Shown piece by piece: positions 7,358-15,514 of a DNA stretch of 22,323 nt. The stretch covers positions 1 through 22,323 of the forward strand of contig JAEYOX010000012.1 in assembly GCA_023411265.1 (NCBI GenBank). Reading direction: 5' to 3'. The stretch comes from Bacteroidota bacterium (GTDB lineage: Bacteria > Bacteroidota > Bacteroidia > Flavobacteriales > Weeksellaceae). A model generated the notes under the pieces. That model was not told the origin of the DNA. It ran no database searches and saw only the letters and a program-made list of their open reading frames with translations. Position 1 is the stretch's first letter; each line of letters begins with the position of its first letter. The translations under genes were made by a program, and so were the position numbers.

Positions 7358-8503
7358 ATGAAAATTGGAATTCTCTGCTATCCTACTTATGGTGGAAGCG
7401 GTATTGTAGCAACAGAACTTGGCATGTCCCTGGCGAAAAAAGGATATGAAGTTCATTTTATTTCCAGTAATCTTCCGGCTCGTTTGGATATTACCGACCC
7501 TAATATATTCTTTCATAAAGTGAATGTTCAGACGTATCCGCTTTTCCAGTATCAGCCTTATGATATCGCGCTGAGTTCCATGATTTATCGGGTCGTGAAT
7601 CTGTATAAACTTGATTTGCTTCATGCACATTATGCCATCCCATATGCGTATGCGGCGTTCACAGCAAAACAAATGCTGAAAGAAGAAGGGAAAGACATTC
7701 CTTTGGTTACCACCTTGCACGGAACCGACATCACCCTCGTTGGACAACATCCAAGTTATAAACACGCAGTTGAATTTTCCATCAACCAAAGCGATACGGT
7801 CACCTCAGTTTCTGAAAGTTTGAAAGCTGATACCTTAAAATTCTTTAATATCAGAACAGAAATTAAAGTCATCACCAATTTTATCGACAATACAGAGTTC
7901 CAGGAATGCCACGACTGTCAGCGAAGCCAGTTTGCGCATGATGATGAAAAAATACTGATTCACGTATCCAATCTTCGGCCTGTGAAGCGGGTGGAAGAAG
8001 TGTTACAAATCTTCAAAACCGTTCACAGAAAAGTAAAATCTAAACTCATTATTATCGGCGAAGGGCCGGATATGGAAAAAGTAACCCAATTTCTGGAAGA
8101 GAATCCTGAGCTTATCGATAAAATAAAACTGCTGGGGAAAGTGAATGATCTTTATAGAATTCTTCAACTATCAGATGTGTTTCTGCTTCCTTCGGAGCAG
8201 GAAAGTTTCGGGCTGGCTGCATTAGAAGCCATGGCTGCCTATACTCCGGTAATCAGCTCCAACGCAGGTGGAATTCCCGAGGTGAATATACAGGGAGAAA
8301 CAGGCTTCCTGGCAGAAGTGGGAAACGTGGAAGCCATGGCCAACTATACTATTAAGTTGCTGAGCGATGATCACCTTCTGGAGAAAATGAAGAAAAATGC
8401 TAAGCAACAGGCCATTCGATTTGATCTTCAAAATATACTTCCGATTTACGAAGAAATGTATGCCGGTACTTTGAAAGAGTTTCAGAATAAAACGTCGAAT
8501 TAG
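7358..8503 (+). CDS. bshA: N-acetyl-alpha-D-glucosaminyl L-malate synthase BshA (bacillithiol synthesis)
   Basis: BshA transfers GlcNAc from UDP-GlcNAc to L-malate, the first step of bacillithiol, the low-molecular-weight thiol of Firmicutes and many Bacteroidota. The 381-residue protein has the GT4 two-domain form. The BshA-type N-terminus is MKIGILCYPTYGGSGIVATE. Further markers are LHAHYAIPYAYAA, TLHGTDITLVG, the second domain with VSNLRPVKRVEEV, and the EX7E motif E282-SFGLAAL-E290 that binds the nucleotide sugar. It is cytoplasmic and full length. bshB and bshC are not in the window. It sits between the GH3 gene (30 bp) and DUF2851 (39 bp), which may share its transcript. Confidence 0.96.
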   Translation: MKIGILCYPTYGGSGIVATELGMSLAKKGYEVHFISSNLPARLDITDPNIFFHKVNVQTYPLFQYQPYDIALSSMIYRVVNLYKLDLLHAHYAIPYAYAAFTAKQMLKEEGKDIPLVTTLHGTDITLVGQHPSYKHAVEFSINQSDTVTSVSESLKADTLKFFNIRTEIKVITNFIDNTEFQECHDCQRSQFAHDDEKILIHVSNLRPVKRVEEVLQIFKTVHRKVKSKLIIIGEGPDMEKVTQFLEENPELIDKIKLLGKVNDLYRILQLSDVFLLPSEQESFGLAALEAMAAYTPVISSNAGGIPEVNIQGETGFLAEVGNVEAMANYTIKLLSDDHLLEKMKKNAKQQAIRFDLQNILPIYEEMYAGTLKEFQNKTSN

Positions 8504-8542
8504 TGCGAAACATTTGGTAATTTCACGCAAAAGCGCAAAACC

Positions 8543-9802
8543 ATGAACGAAAAACTCCTTCAATATCTTTGGAAATATAAGATTTTTAAAAATTTTGATT
8601 TTAAAGATACCGAAGGAAATGCTTTAGAAATACTGGATTTCGGAACATGGAACTTCAATGCTGGCCCGGATTTTCTTCATGCCAAAATTAAAACAGGTTC
8701 CCTCATTCTGGCGGGCCATATTGAATTGCATCTTCGCTCTTCCGACTGGATTTTTCATAAACATACCGAAAATCCGGAATATCAAAATATAATCCTGCAT
8801 GTTGTCTATCAGCATGATGCCAATTTAGATGACTTCATCAATAACGGAATTCCCACCCTGGAACTCTATCCCTATATTGACGAACAAACCGTTCAGCAGT
8901 ACCGGTATCTTTTGCATGAAAGCAAATTTATTCCCTGCGAAAATATCATTTCACCTGAAAAAATTCCGTTTCAGTTTGCTGAAGAAAATCTTCTGAAAAA
9001 ACTGGATCATAAATCTTCAGAAATCGAAGAGAGCCTGAGGAAATTCAAAAACGATTATGAGGCAGTTCTTTTTCATTGGCTAGCGTATGCTTTCGGGCTG
9101 AAAGTGAACGCTCAGATTTTTAAACAAATCGCAGAGAATATCGATTTTTCCGTGGTGAAAAAAAATCTTCAGAATCAGAAACATTTGGAGGCACTTCTGT
9201 TCGGGATTGCCGGATGGCTGCAACAATCTCAAGACGAGCGCACTCAAACATGGAAGCGGGAATTCGATTTTATCCAGCATAAATACCAGCTGCCAGAGGT
9301 GAATATTCACCCGAAATTCATGCGGCTCCGGCCTCCTAATTTTCCTACAATCAGGCTTTCTCAGCTGGCCCATCTTTACCACCGGGAACAAAATCTATTT
9401 TCAAAAATTATTTCAGCAAGAAATTTGAAAGAAATCACTTCTGTTTTCAGTGGGATTAAAGCATCTGAATACTGGGATTCCAGATATACTTTCGGGAAAA
9501 TATCGGGCAATCCTTCGGAGAAAAAACTGTCTCAAAGCTTTATAGAGTTGATTCTCATCAATGCCGTTCTCCCTGTAAAATATACTTATCATAAATATCA
9601 TCATGAAAATATTGCAGAAGAAATTCTGAAAATGTACAGCATGATAAAAGGAGAAACCAACACCGTCACAAAAGGTTGGCAGGAACTGGGCATCGGTTTG
9701 CCTTCTGCATTGGAAAGCCAGGCATACGTTTATCATTACCAATATTTCTGCGAACCGAAAAATTGCTTAAATTGCAGCATCGGTTATCAATTATTACACT
9801 AA
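8543..9802 (+). CDS. DUF2851 family protein
   Basis: This 419-residue protein has no signal peptide. The beginning (EKLLQYLWKYKIF, then LEILDFGTWNFNAGPDFLHAKI and GHIELHLRSSDWIFHKH) is characteristic of DUF2851, a Bacteroidota family of unknown function. The conserved N.AGPDF, E-H and DW/H residues recall a metal-dependent nuclease-like arrangement, but this is an impression from spacing only. The C-terminus carries a cysteine cluster (C-x4-C-x2-C in CEPKNCLNCSIG) that could hold metal. Its stop codon touches the ATG of the PspC-like gene with no gap, so the two are very probably coupled. Confidence 0.85.
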   Translation: MNEKLLQYLWKYKIFKNFDFKDTEGNALEILDFGTWNFNAGPDFLHAKIKTGSLILAGHIELHLRSSDWIFHKHTENPEYQNIILHVVYQHDANLDDFINNGIPTLELYPYIDEQTVQQYRYLLHESKFIPCENIISPEKIPFQFAEENLLKKLDHKSSEIEESLRKFKNDYEAVLFHWLAYAFGLKVNAQIFKQIAENIDFSVVKKNLQNQKHLEALLFGIAGWLQQSQDERTQTWKREFDFIQHKYQLPEVNIHPKFMRLRPPNFPTIRLSQLAHLYHREQNLFSKIISARNLKEITSVFSGIKASEYWDSRYTFGKISGNPSEKKLSQSFIELILINAVLPVKYTYHKYHHENIAEEILKMYSMIKGETNTVTKGWQELGIGLPSALESQAYVYHYQYFCEPKNCLNCSIGYQLLH

Positions 9803-10039
9803 ATGCACGAGCCAAAGTTTATCTCCGGAATTCGCCATAAAGTAGAACGCGAATGGTTCGGAACCCTCACCCGAATGGGAACTACATTAGGAATTCCCGT
9901 GTCCAAACTCCGGGTTTTTTTCATTTATTCCACATTTGCAACGGTAGGATTTTTCTTTCTGGTGTATCTCGTTCTTTCATTTTCCCTGTGGGTGAAAGAT
10001 ATTTTTATTACCCGAAGACCAAGCGTTTTCGATCTGTAA
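9803..10039 (+). CDS. PspC-domain small membrane protein
   Basis: This 78-residue protein starts with a basic cytoplasmic part (ISGIRHKVEREWFGTLTRMGTTLGIPVSKLRVFFIY) that fits the PspC domain. A membrane helix (about 40-66, rich in F/L/V) and a short polar tail follow. PspC in enterobacteria senses membrane stress with PspB; in Bacteroidota the small stand-alone versions have no defined role. The ATG follows the DUF2851 stop immediately (TAA then ATG), with no separate promoter. Confidence 0.8.
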   Translation: MHEPKFISGIRHKVEREWFGTLTRMGTTLGIPVSKLRVFFIYSTFATVGFFFLVYLVLSFSLWVKDIFITRRPSVFDL

Positions 10040-10095
10040 ATATGATTCTGTAATGAATTTCTTTTTAATTATAATGTAACAGTGTGACTCTGGTT

Positions 10096-10103
10096 TATTT
10101 TTG
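10096..10103 (+). promoter_or_regulatory. Candidate -7 box of the GNAT-like gene
   Basis: TATTTTTG matches TAnnTTTG and lies 25 nt upstream of the ATG at 10129, in an 89-bp gap. No good TTG is seen at the -33 distance. Confidence 0.4.
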
Positions 10104-10128
10104 CCAGTGAAATTTGTTATTGAAATCC

Positions 10129-10638
10129 ATGGAATTTTTAGTCAGCACAGCAGATGATTTTCGTCTGGAAGAAATTTACCGATCCTATGCCAGCACCTTT
10201 TCCGAAGACGAACGCAGAAGTGAATGGCAGTTTCGGCAACTTTTTCAACATCCTGCAGCAAAGGTAATTTCTTTGCTTCATGATGCGACTTTCGTAGGAT
10301 ATCTCATTCTTTGGGAACTTACTGAATGTGTTTTCGTGGAGCATTTTGAGATTTTTCCGGAATTCCAAAACCGTCAACACGGCACCACTGTTTTCAAACA
10401 TTTGTATCAGAAATATTCTAAAATAATCCTTGAATCTGAACCTGAAACATTGGATGAAGACGCAAAACGCAGAATCCGATTTTACACTAAAAATGGCTTA
10501 CAGATCATTGACCGAAATTATCTTCAGCCTGCATATGATCAGCAAAAAAATTCTGTTTCGCTGTGGCTTCTTGGGAATTTTCAACCAGAAAACCCTCTTC
10601 TTTTGAAGGAAGAAATCTACGATGTGGTGTATTCGTAA
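10129..10638 (+). CDS. GNAT-like N-acetyltransferase
   Basis: I chose the ATG at 10129 (MEFLVSTADDFRLEEIY, 169 residues). An in-frame TTG at 10114 would add five residues with no gain. The layout follows a small GNAT protein: an N-terminal helix with ERRSEWQFRQLF, strands VISLLHDATFVGYLILWELTECVFVEHFEI, then FPEFQNRQHGTTVFKHLYQKY. The last segment stands where GNAT enzymes hold the acetyl-CoA loop (usual form Q/RxxGxG/A); here it is N-R-Q-H-G-T. RIRFYTKNGLQIIDRNY is the typical late FYxxxGF segment. The substrate cannot be predicted. It converges on the SIMPL gene with only 5 bp between stop codons. Confidence 0.75.
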   Translation: MEFLVSTADDFRLEEIYRSYASTFSEDERRSEWQFRQLFQHPAAKVISLLHDATFVGYLILWELTECVFVEHFEIFPEFQNRQHGTTVFKHLYQKYSKIILESEPETLDEDAKRRIRFYTKNGLQIIDRNYLQPAYDQQKNSVSLWLLGNFQPENPLLLKEEIYDVVYS

Positions 10639-10643
10639 AGTGT

Positions 10644-11375
10644 TTATTTTACTTCGTACTCCAGTTTAATGGTAATGCTGGCTTCTTTCTCTTTAGACAT
10701 AGTATTGTAGGTTCCACCCCACGAATATTCTTCTGTAGAATTGGGAGCCGTGATCTGAATAACACCCATCGTTGCTTTTTTCAGATTTCCTAAACCTGCA
10801 CCTGCATTTTCAGCTATTTTTTCGGCACGTTCCTTTGCATCTTTGGTGGCATCGGCAATCATCTGCTGCTTCACTTCAGAGAGTTTTGTGTAAAAATAAT
10901 TGGGTGGAGAAGAAGTAAATTCAATTCCGCGATTGATAATTTCCGTGATATTTCTGGAGATATTTTCAATATTCTGTACCTCTTTGCTTTCCAGCGACAC
11001 CGTTTGCGTCAGCTGATATCCCGCGAAAGTGCGAGAACTGTTACCGCTATTATCACTGGAATAATTATACAATTTTTGAATATCAACCGCCGAAAACACC
11101 ATTTCATCTGCTTTGATGCCTTTGGAAATAAGATAATCGGAAATCACTTTTCGATCTGAAGCCAAATCGTTGTAGGCACTTTGCAGTTCAAAACTGTTTC
11201 GGGAGAAATTCCCGTTCCATGTAATGAGATCCGATGTGAATTTCTTAGTTCCCAAACCGGTAACTGAAATGGTATGGTCCGATTTGTTGCGATTTTTTAC
11301 TGCACTTCCCAAAATGGCAAGGCCGATGACAAAACCTAATGAGGCAATAGCAATGGCGATAATATTTTTACTCAT
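10644..11375 (-). CDS. SIMPL (DUF541) domain protein
   Basis: The 243-residue protein has one N-terminal membrane/signal segment (IIAIAIASLGFVIGLAILGSAV) and then the SIMPL/DUF541 domain. Family markers are ISVTGLGTKKFTSDLITWNG, LISKGIKADEMVFSAVDIQ, GYQLTQTVSLES, INRGIEFTSSPPNYFYTKL and DATKDAKERAEKIAENAGAGLG. The family occurs in the periplasm or envelope of many bacteria; its role is poorly known. It is 55 bp downstream of the carboxypeptidase-regulatory-like gene on the same strand. A CAAAGATA (complement of TATCTTTG) at 11380-11387 could be a -7 box, but it is so close to the ATG that the message would be nearly leaderless. Confidence 0.9.
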   Translation of the reverse strand: MSKNIIAIAIASLGFVIGLAILGSAVKNRNKSDHTISVTGLGTKKFTSDLITWNGNFSRNSFELQSAYNDLASDRKVISDYLISKGIKADEMVFSAVDIQKLYNYSSDNSGNSSRTFAGYQLTQTVSLESKEVQNIENISRNITEIINRGIEFTSSPPNYFYTKLSEVKQQMIADATKDAKERAEKIAENAGAGLGNLKKATMGVIQITAPNSTEEYSWGGTYNTMSKEKEASITIKLEYEVK

Positions 11376-11430
11376 AATTCAAAGATATTATTTTTTGCTT
11401 AATAAAAATTAAAATTGAAAATATCCTCAA

Positions 11431-12162
11431 TTATTTGTTATTTCTGTAATCTGCAATTTTGCGTTCTGCTGCCTCCATGAAACGAAAAACATCCGAAGTT
11501 GCAGGATTTCCGTATTTCAGAATATGGTGTCTTTCAAAATCACTGAAAACATAAAGGATAAAAAATGAAAACTCAGCTGGAGTCAACTTCAGATCTTCTG
11601 TAAAAAATTCAACCGGAATTTCCCGAATCAGAAAGTTCATAAAATCGACGTCATCCCATTGATTTTTCACTTTACCGACTGAAAAACCGGGGCCAACAGG
11701 TTGCACAAATTCACCGTGGGCACGAGGAATATTTCTTGGTGAGCCTTTCGCTATATCTTTTGCGATTTCTTCTTTCAAAACTCTTATTTTTTTGGTGTTG
11801 CCAAAATGCTGAATATCTTTTTTTAAATCGCCCGTCACCTGATATTGTATTTCCACCTCTTCTATTTCGTATGGAATGCGTTTGACAATAATGTGCAGTG
11901 GTTTGTGGAAATCTTCAGCGGAAAGCGTTACGGAAGCTCTTTCGTAACGTGGTGAACTGGTTCGAAGTTCATCTTTCACTTTGCCCCGAATCATAAAATT
12001 CCCGTCGCTGTCCGTATGTACTTTTTCATCAGTATTGATATTGATCACCAGAACCCCTTTCAGATCAACATATTCTTCACTTGTCACTTTTCCGAAAACA
12101 TATTCCTGAGCAAAAACCACTTTGCCAAAAAAGCAAAAAACTAAAATGAGGAGATATTTCAC
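11431..12162 (-). CDS. Secreted protein with carboxypeptidase-regulatory-like (CarboxypepD_reg) domain
   Basis: The 243-residue protein has a cleavable signal (MKYLLILVFCFFGKVVFAQ). Next comes a domain of about 90 residues like the N-terminal beta-sandwich of Bacteroidota outer-membrane proteins (VFGKVTSEEYVDLKGVLVININTDEKVHTDSDGNFMI). The remaining part (about 110-243) is mixed alpha and has no family I know. The usual TonB receptor barrel is absent, so this is one of the short secreted versions. Its promoter region at 12176-12203 carries a direct repeat. SIMPL follows 55 bp downstream. Confidence 0.82.
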   Translation of the reverse strand: MKYLLILVFCFFGKVVFAQEYVFGKVTSEEYVDLKGVLVININTDEKVHTDSDGNFMIRGKVKDELRTSSPRYERASVTLSAEDFHKPLHIIVKRIPYEIEEVEIQYQVTGDLKKDIQHFGNTKKIRVLKEEIAKDIAKGSPRNIPRAHGEFVQPVGPGFSVGKVKNQWDDVDFMNFLIREIPVEFFTEDLKLTPAEFSFFILYVFSDFERHHILKYGNPATSDVFRFMEAAERKIADYRNNK

Positions 12163-12175
12163 AGTTATTTTTTTC

Positions 12176-12203
12176 CAAATTTAACCGGAAAAGTATTTCG
12201 CAA
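12176..12203 (-). promoter_or_regulatory. Promoter of the 11431-12162 gene with 10-bp direct repeat
   Basis: On the - strand TAAATTTG (complement of 12176-12183) and TTG (complement of 12201-12203) stand 17 nt apart, fitting the Bacteroidota promoter pattern. The start codon ends at 12162. TTTAACCGGA occurs at 12180-12189 and again at 12210-12219, exactly 30 bp apart, once overlapping the -7 box and once just upstream of the -33. This fits an operator pair, by inference. Confidence 0.55.
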
Positions 12204-12316
12204 AATAACTTTAACCGGAGTTAACAAACTTTATCACAATTTTAAGATCTCAAATCGCCACCCACGATCTACATTTAAAACCAAAATTTCTGTAATTTGC
12301 AGATCAAAGCAATTCT

Positions 12317-15300
12317 ATGGAAAGTCCTTATATCGTAATCAACGCTTCTGCAGGTTCGGGGAAAACCTACACTTTGGTGAAGCGACTGCTGATGATTTGC
12401 CTGAAATATCCGGGGCAACATACCTCTATCCGAAATATTCTGGCACTGACGTTTACCAACAAGGCCGCCAATGAAATGAAAGATAGAATTCTTTCCTGGC
12501 TCGGAAAATTTGCCTCGGTGGATTATGAAAGTACCTCCGAACTTATCGAAATCCGCAGGGAACTGGAAGAGGAAGGAGTTCATGTATCCCTTCAGGATTT
12601 GCACGAACGCTCAAAAAAACTGCTGGATTATATACTTCACAATTATTCCGTACTCAACATCGGAACCATCGATAAATTTAATTCCAGACTGGTGCGCAGT
12701 TTCTCCTACGAGCTGGGATTGGCGAAAAATTTTAACCTTGAAATTCAGTCGGAACCTTTTCTCATAGAAGCTGTGGATCAAATGCTTGATAAAATTGGTG
12801 AGGACGAAGATCTGTCAGAAACCCTGATGGATTATGTAAACTACGGGCTTGAAAATGAGAAACGCACCAACCTCAGCAAGACGCTGTATCAATCAGCGAA
12901 AGAATTTATTAATGATATTCATTATCAGCATCTTAAAAAGAATCAGGATTTTAACCGAGAACACTATCGCAATTCCACAATGAAGCTGAGGAACGATATC
13001 CGGAAACTTCAACAGGAATCTCTAGCTCTAGCGGAAAAATCAATGGAACTTATTCAAAAACAAGGACTTGAAAACGCCGATTTTGCCGGTGGTGGAAAAG
13101 TGTGTATTCAGTATTTTTTTGACGGATTTCTGCGAACCGGCGAACCAAAATTATTTGACTGTGAAGAAGACGAATTAAAAAGAATAGAAAAATACCGGGA
13201 AGGTGCATCGAAAAAAGGAAAAGCCAAAGAGCATTTAATTCTGGAAATTCTGGATCAACTCATTGAAAACCGGCAAGAGATCATCGGAAATTTTATTGCT
13301 GTTCAGAAAAAGAAAAAGATTCTCGGCGCGCTTCTTCCGCTGAAAGTTCATCAGGATATTCAAAAAGAACTGAATGAAATAGAGGAAGAAAACGATGTGG
13401 TTCTGCTGTCAAAATTCAATATTCTTATTCATGAAAATCTGAAAAACGAACCTTCGGAATTTATTTATGAAAAGGTGGGAACTCAGTTTCAGCATTATTT
13501 TTTTGATGAATTTCAGGACACTTCGAAGCTTCAGTGGCAAAATCTGATTCCGCTTCGCAACCACTGTTTGTCGGCAGAAGGAAATTCTTTCACCCTTGTA
13601 GGAGATCCGAAACAGAGTATTTACCGTTTTCGGGGCGGCGACAGCCAACTGATGATGGATATTATCAATCATAAAGAAAAGGAAGAAGAAAAAGCTACCC
13701 CAAAAGCAGAAGTAAAAATACTGAAAGAAAACTGGCGAAGCGCACAGAATATCGTCCATTTCAACAATGAACTGTACAGGTTTATTTCAAAAAACCTGAA
13801 AGAAGAACACCAGAAAATCTTTGGAAAGGATGCGCAGCAAACCGCAAAGTCCAAAATGACAGGGCGCGTAAAAGTGCATCTTATTGAAAATGATATTAAA
13901 GACACTTTTTATCAGGATACTGCGTTGAAAATGCAACAGGATATTCAAGAGTGCCTGGATCATGGATTTTCCTTTTCGGACATTACGATTCTTTGCCGGA
14001 ATAATTTCGATATTTTTAATTATTCACAAAAACTGGGCAGCCTGAAAGTGACGAAAGGCGGAATGGAAACCAATATAAAAACCATTTCGGAAAGCGGGTT
14101 GACGCTCAATATATCCCAAACACTGAATGCAGTTATTAATTTTCTCCGTTGGGAAACCACACCGAATAACCATCAGTTTCTGGTGATGATGATGTACTAT
14201 CTGAATGAACTGGGGCGAATAAAAATGCATGATTTTACCGCTGAAATCATTGATATATTGGATTTATCGACCCGCAAGGAAATGATTTCCTGTATCGCAA
14301 AGAAATACGATTTGAATCTGATACAGGAGGGAATGCCTAGGCTGAACTTGTACAATTATGTGGAGTTTTTTGTAAAAGAGTTTTCAGTAGAAGAAAAAGA
14401 AACCGATTTTGTTTTTAATTTCCTTGAAACACTATACGGATTTACGCAGAATTCGGGCGCAGGAATGAAGGAGTTTATTCGCTTTTGGGACGAAGAAGCT
14501 CACAAAAAAACCATTCAGGCTTCCGAAAATATTGAGGCTATACAGATTATGACCATACACAAAGCCAAAGGGCTTGAATTTCCTGTCGTGCTGCTACCGA
14601 TGGAAAATAAAATCAAAGATTCTGCCTTCACAGAATGGTTTTCAACAGACGAAATAACGGGAATTTCCACTGTGAATATGGCCCAGTTTACCGGTAATTT
14701 AGGAATATATGACAGCGAAATCCAGGATTTTAACGAAACAAACAGCTACCGCAATTGCATCGACAGATTGTGTCTGCAATATGTTGCCACCACGAGACCG
14801 GTAGAACAGTTGATGCTGTACATCCAGAAACCCAAAAAAACCAATTTTCTGGAAATATATGATTTCATTACTGAAAAAAGCACTTCCGGTTCAGACGAAT
14901 TCGATTTGTATGAAACAAATACTGATATTCTGCAAAAGAAATCTGAGAAGAAAAAACATTCTTTCCGAACCGAGAAAATTCATGGTTTTGTCAATGGAAT
15001 TTCCAATAAATCAGCTGTGCAAATTGCAACGCCTTCCAGGGCATATCAGCATCGTAATGAAAGTGTGAGAAAAGGAATTTTTTTACACGAAATTCTATCG
15101 AAAATCAACACTGCAAACGAGGTAAGTAAGGTACTGGGAAAATATGTACTGGATGGCCTTATCACCAGTGAAGAAGAAGCTGAGCTAAGACATTCTGTAC
15201 ATTCCGTGATGGCAAAATATCCTGATTTTTTTGAAGAAAATATGCAGGTACTGAACGAAAGGGAAATCATGATCAACGAAAATGGTCTCACGGAAATCTA

Positions 15301-15460
15301 TCGCCCGGACAGGATTTTGAGTACCGACAAAGGAATCATTATTATTGATTTTAAAACCGGAAAAGCGGAACCTAAACATCAGAAACAAATAGAAATGTAC
15401 ACTGCAGTTCTAGAAAAACTGGGCAGAAAAGTAATCTCCGCAAATCTCATTTATTTATAA
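12317..15460 (+). CDS. AddA/RecB-type UvrD-family helicase with C-terminal PD-(D/E)XK nuclease
   Basis: At 1047 residues it is a superfamily 1A helicase plus nuclease, the kind that processes double-strand DNA ends for recombination. Walker A is INASAGSGKTYTL (K16), motif II is DEFQDTSKLQW (D397-E398) and motif III is VGDPKQSIYRFRGGD (from 428). Motif V is MTIHKAKGLEFPVVLLP (from 745) and motif VI is near VATTRPVEQLML. The C-terminal nuclease has GIFLHEIL (H924), YRPDRIL (D998), IIDFKTGKA (D1011, K1013) and HQKQIEMY, the AddA/AddB/RecB arrangement. All key residues are present. It stands alone on the + strand; no AddB-like partner is in the window. It ends against a terminator serving the convergent gene. 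Confidence 0.93.
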   Translation: MESPYIVINASAGSGKTYTLVKRLLMICLKYPGQHTSIRNILALTFTNKAANEMKDRILSWLGKFASVDYESTSELIEIRRELEEEGVHVSLQDLHERSKKLLDYILHNYSVLNIGTIDKFNSRLVRSFSYELGLAKNFNLEIQSEPFLIEAVDQMLDKIGEDEDLSETLMDYVNYGLENEKRTNLSKTLYQSAKEFINDIHYQHLKKNQDFNREHYRNSTMKLRNDIRKLQQESLALAEKSMELIQKQGLENADFAGGGKVCIQYFFDGFLRTGEPKLFDCEEDELKRIEKYREGASKKGKAKEHLILEILDQLIENRQEIIGNFIAVQKKKKILGALLPLKVHQDIQKELNEIEEENDVVLLSKFNILIHENLKNEPSEFIYEKVGTQFQHYFFDEFQDTSKLQWQNLIPLRNHCLSAEGNSFTLVGDPKQSIYRFRGGDSQLMMDIINHKEKEEEKATPKAEVKILKENWRSAQNIVHFNNELYRFISKNLKEEHQKIFGKDAQQTAKSKMTGRVKVHLIENDIKDTFYQDTALKMQQDIQECLDHGFSFSDITILCRNNFDIFNYSQKLGSLKVTKGGMETNIKTISESGLTLNISQTLNAVINFLRWETTPNNHQFLVMMMYYLNELGRIKMHDFTAEIIDILDLSTRKEMISCIAKKYDLNLIQEGMPRLNLYNYVEFFVKEFSVEEKETDFVFNFLETLYGFTQNSGAGMKEFIRFWDEEAHKKTIQASENIEAIQIMTIHKAKGLEFPVVLLPMENKIKDSAFTEWFSTDEITGISTVNMAQFTGNLGIYDSEIQDFNETNSYRNCIDRLCLQYVATTRPVEQLMLYIQKPKKTNFLEIYDFITEKSTSGSDEFDLYETNTDILQKKSEKKKHSFRTEKIHGFVNGISNKSAVQIATPSRAYQHRNESVRKGIFLHEILSKINTANEVSKVLGKYVLDGLITSEEEAELRHSVHSVMAKYPDFFEENMQVLNEREIMINENGLTEIYRPDRILSTDKGIIIIDFKTGKAEPKHQKQIEMYTAVLEKLGRKVISANLIYL

Positions 15461-15465
15461 AAAAA

Positions 15466-15492
15466 GCGAAGAACCAAATGGTGATTCTTCGC
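15466..15492 (-). terminator. Terminator of the DUF3857 pair
   Basis: GCGAAGAA (15466-15473) pairs with TTCTTCGC (15485-15492). On the - strand the stem is followed directly by a T-tract (A-run 15459-15465 on the + strand), which ends the gene whose stop is at 15515. The T-tract overlaps the stop codon of the convergent helicase gene. On the + strand no T-run follows. Confidence 0.82.
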
Positions 15493-15514
15493 AGTATGAG
15501 AGAAAAGTTAATCA

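Noticed and set aside
10114..10128. TTG start for the GNAT-like gene
   Set aside because: The ATG at 10129 is more usual and is better spaced from the -7 box at 10096-10103.
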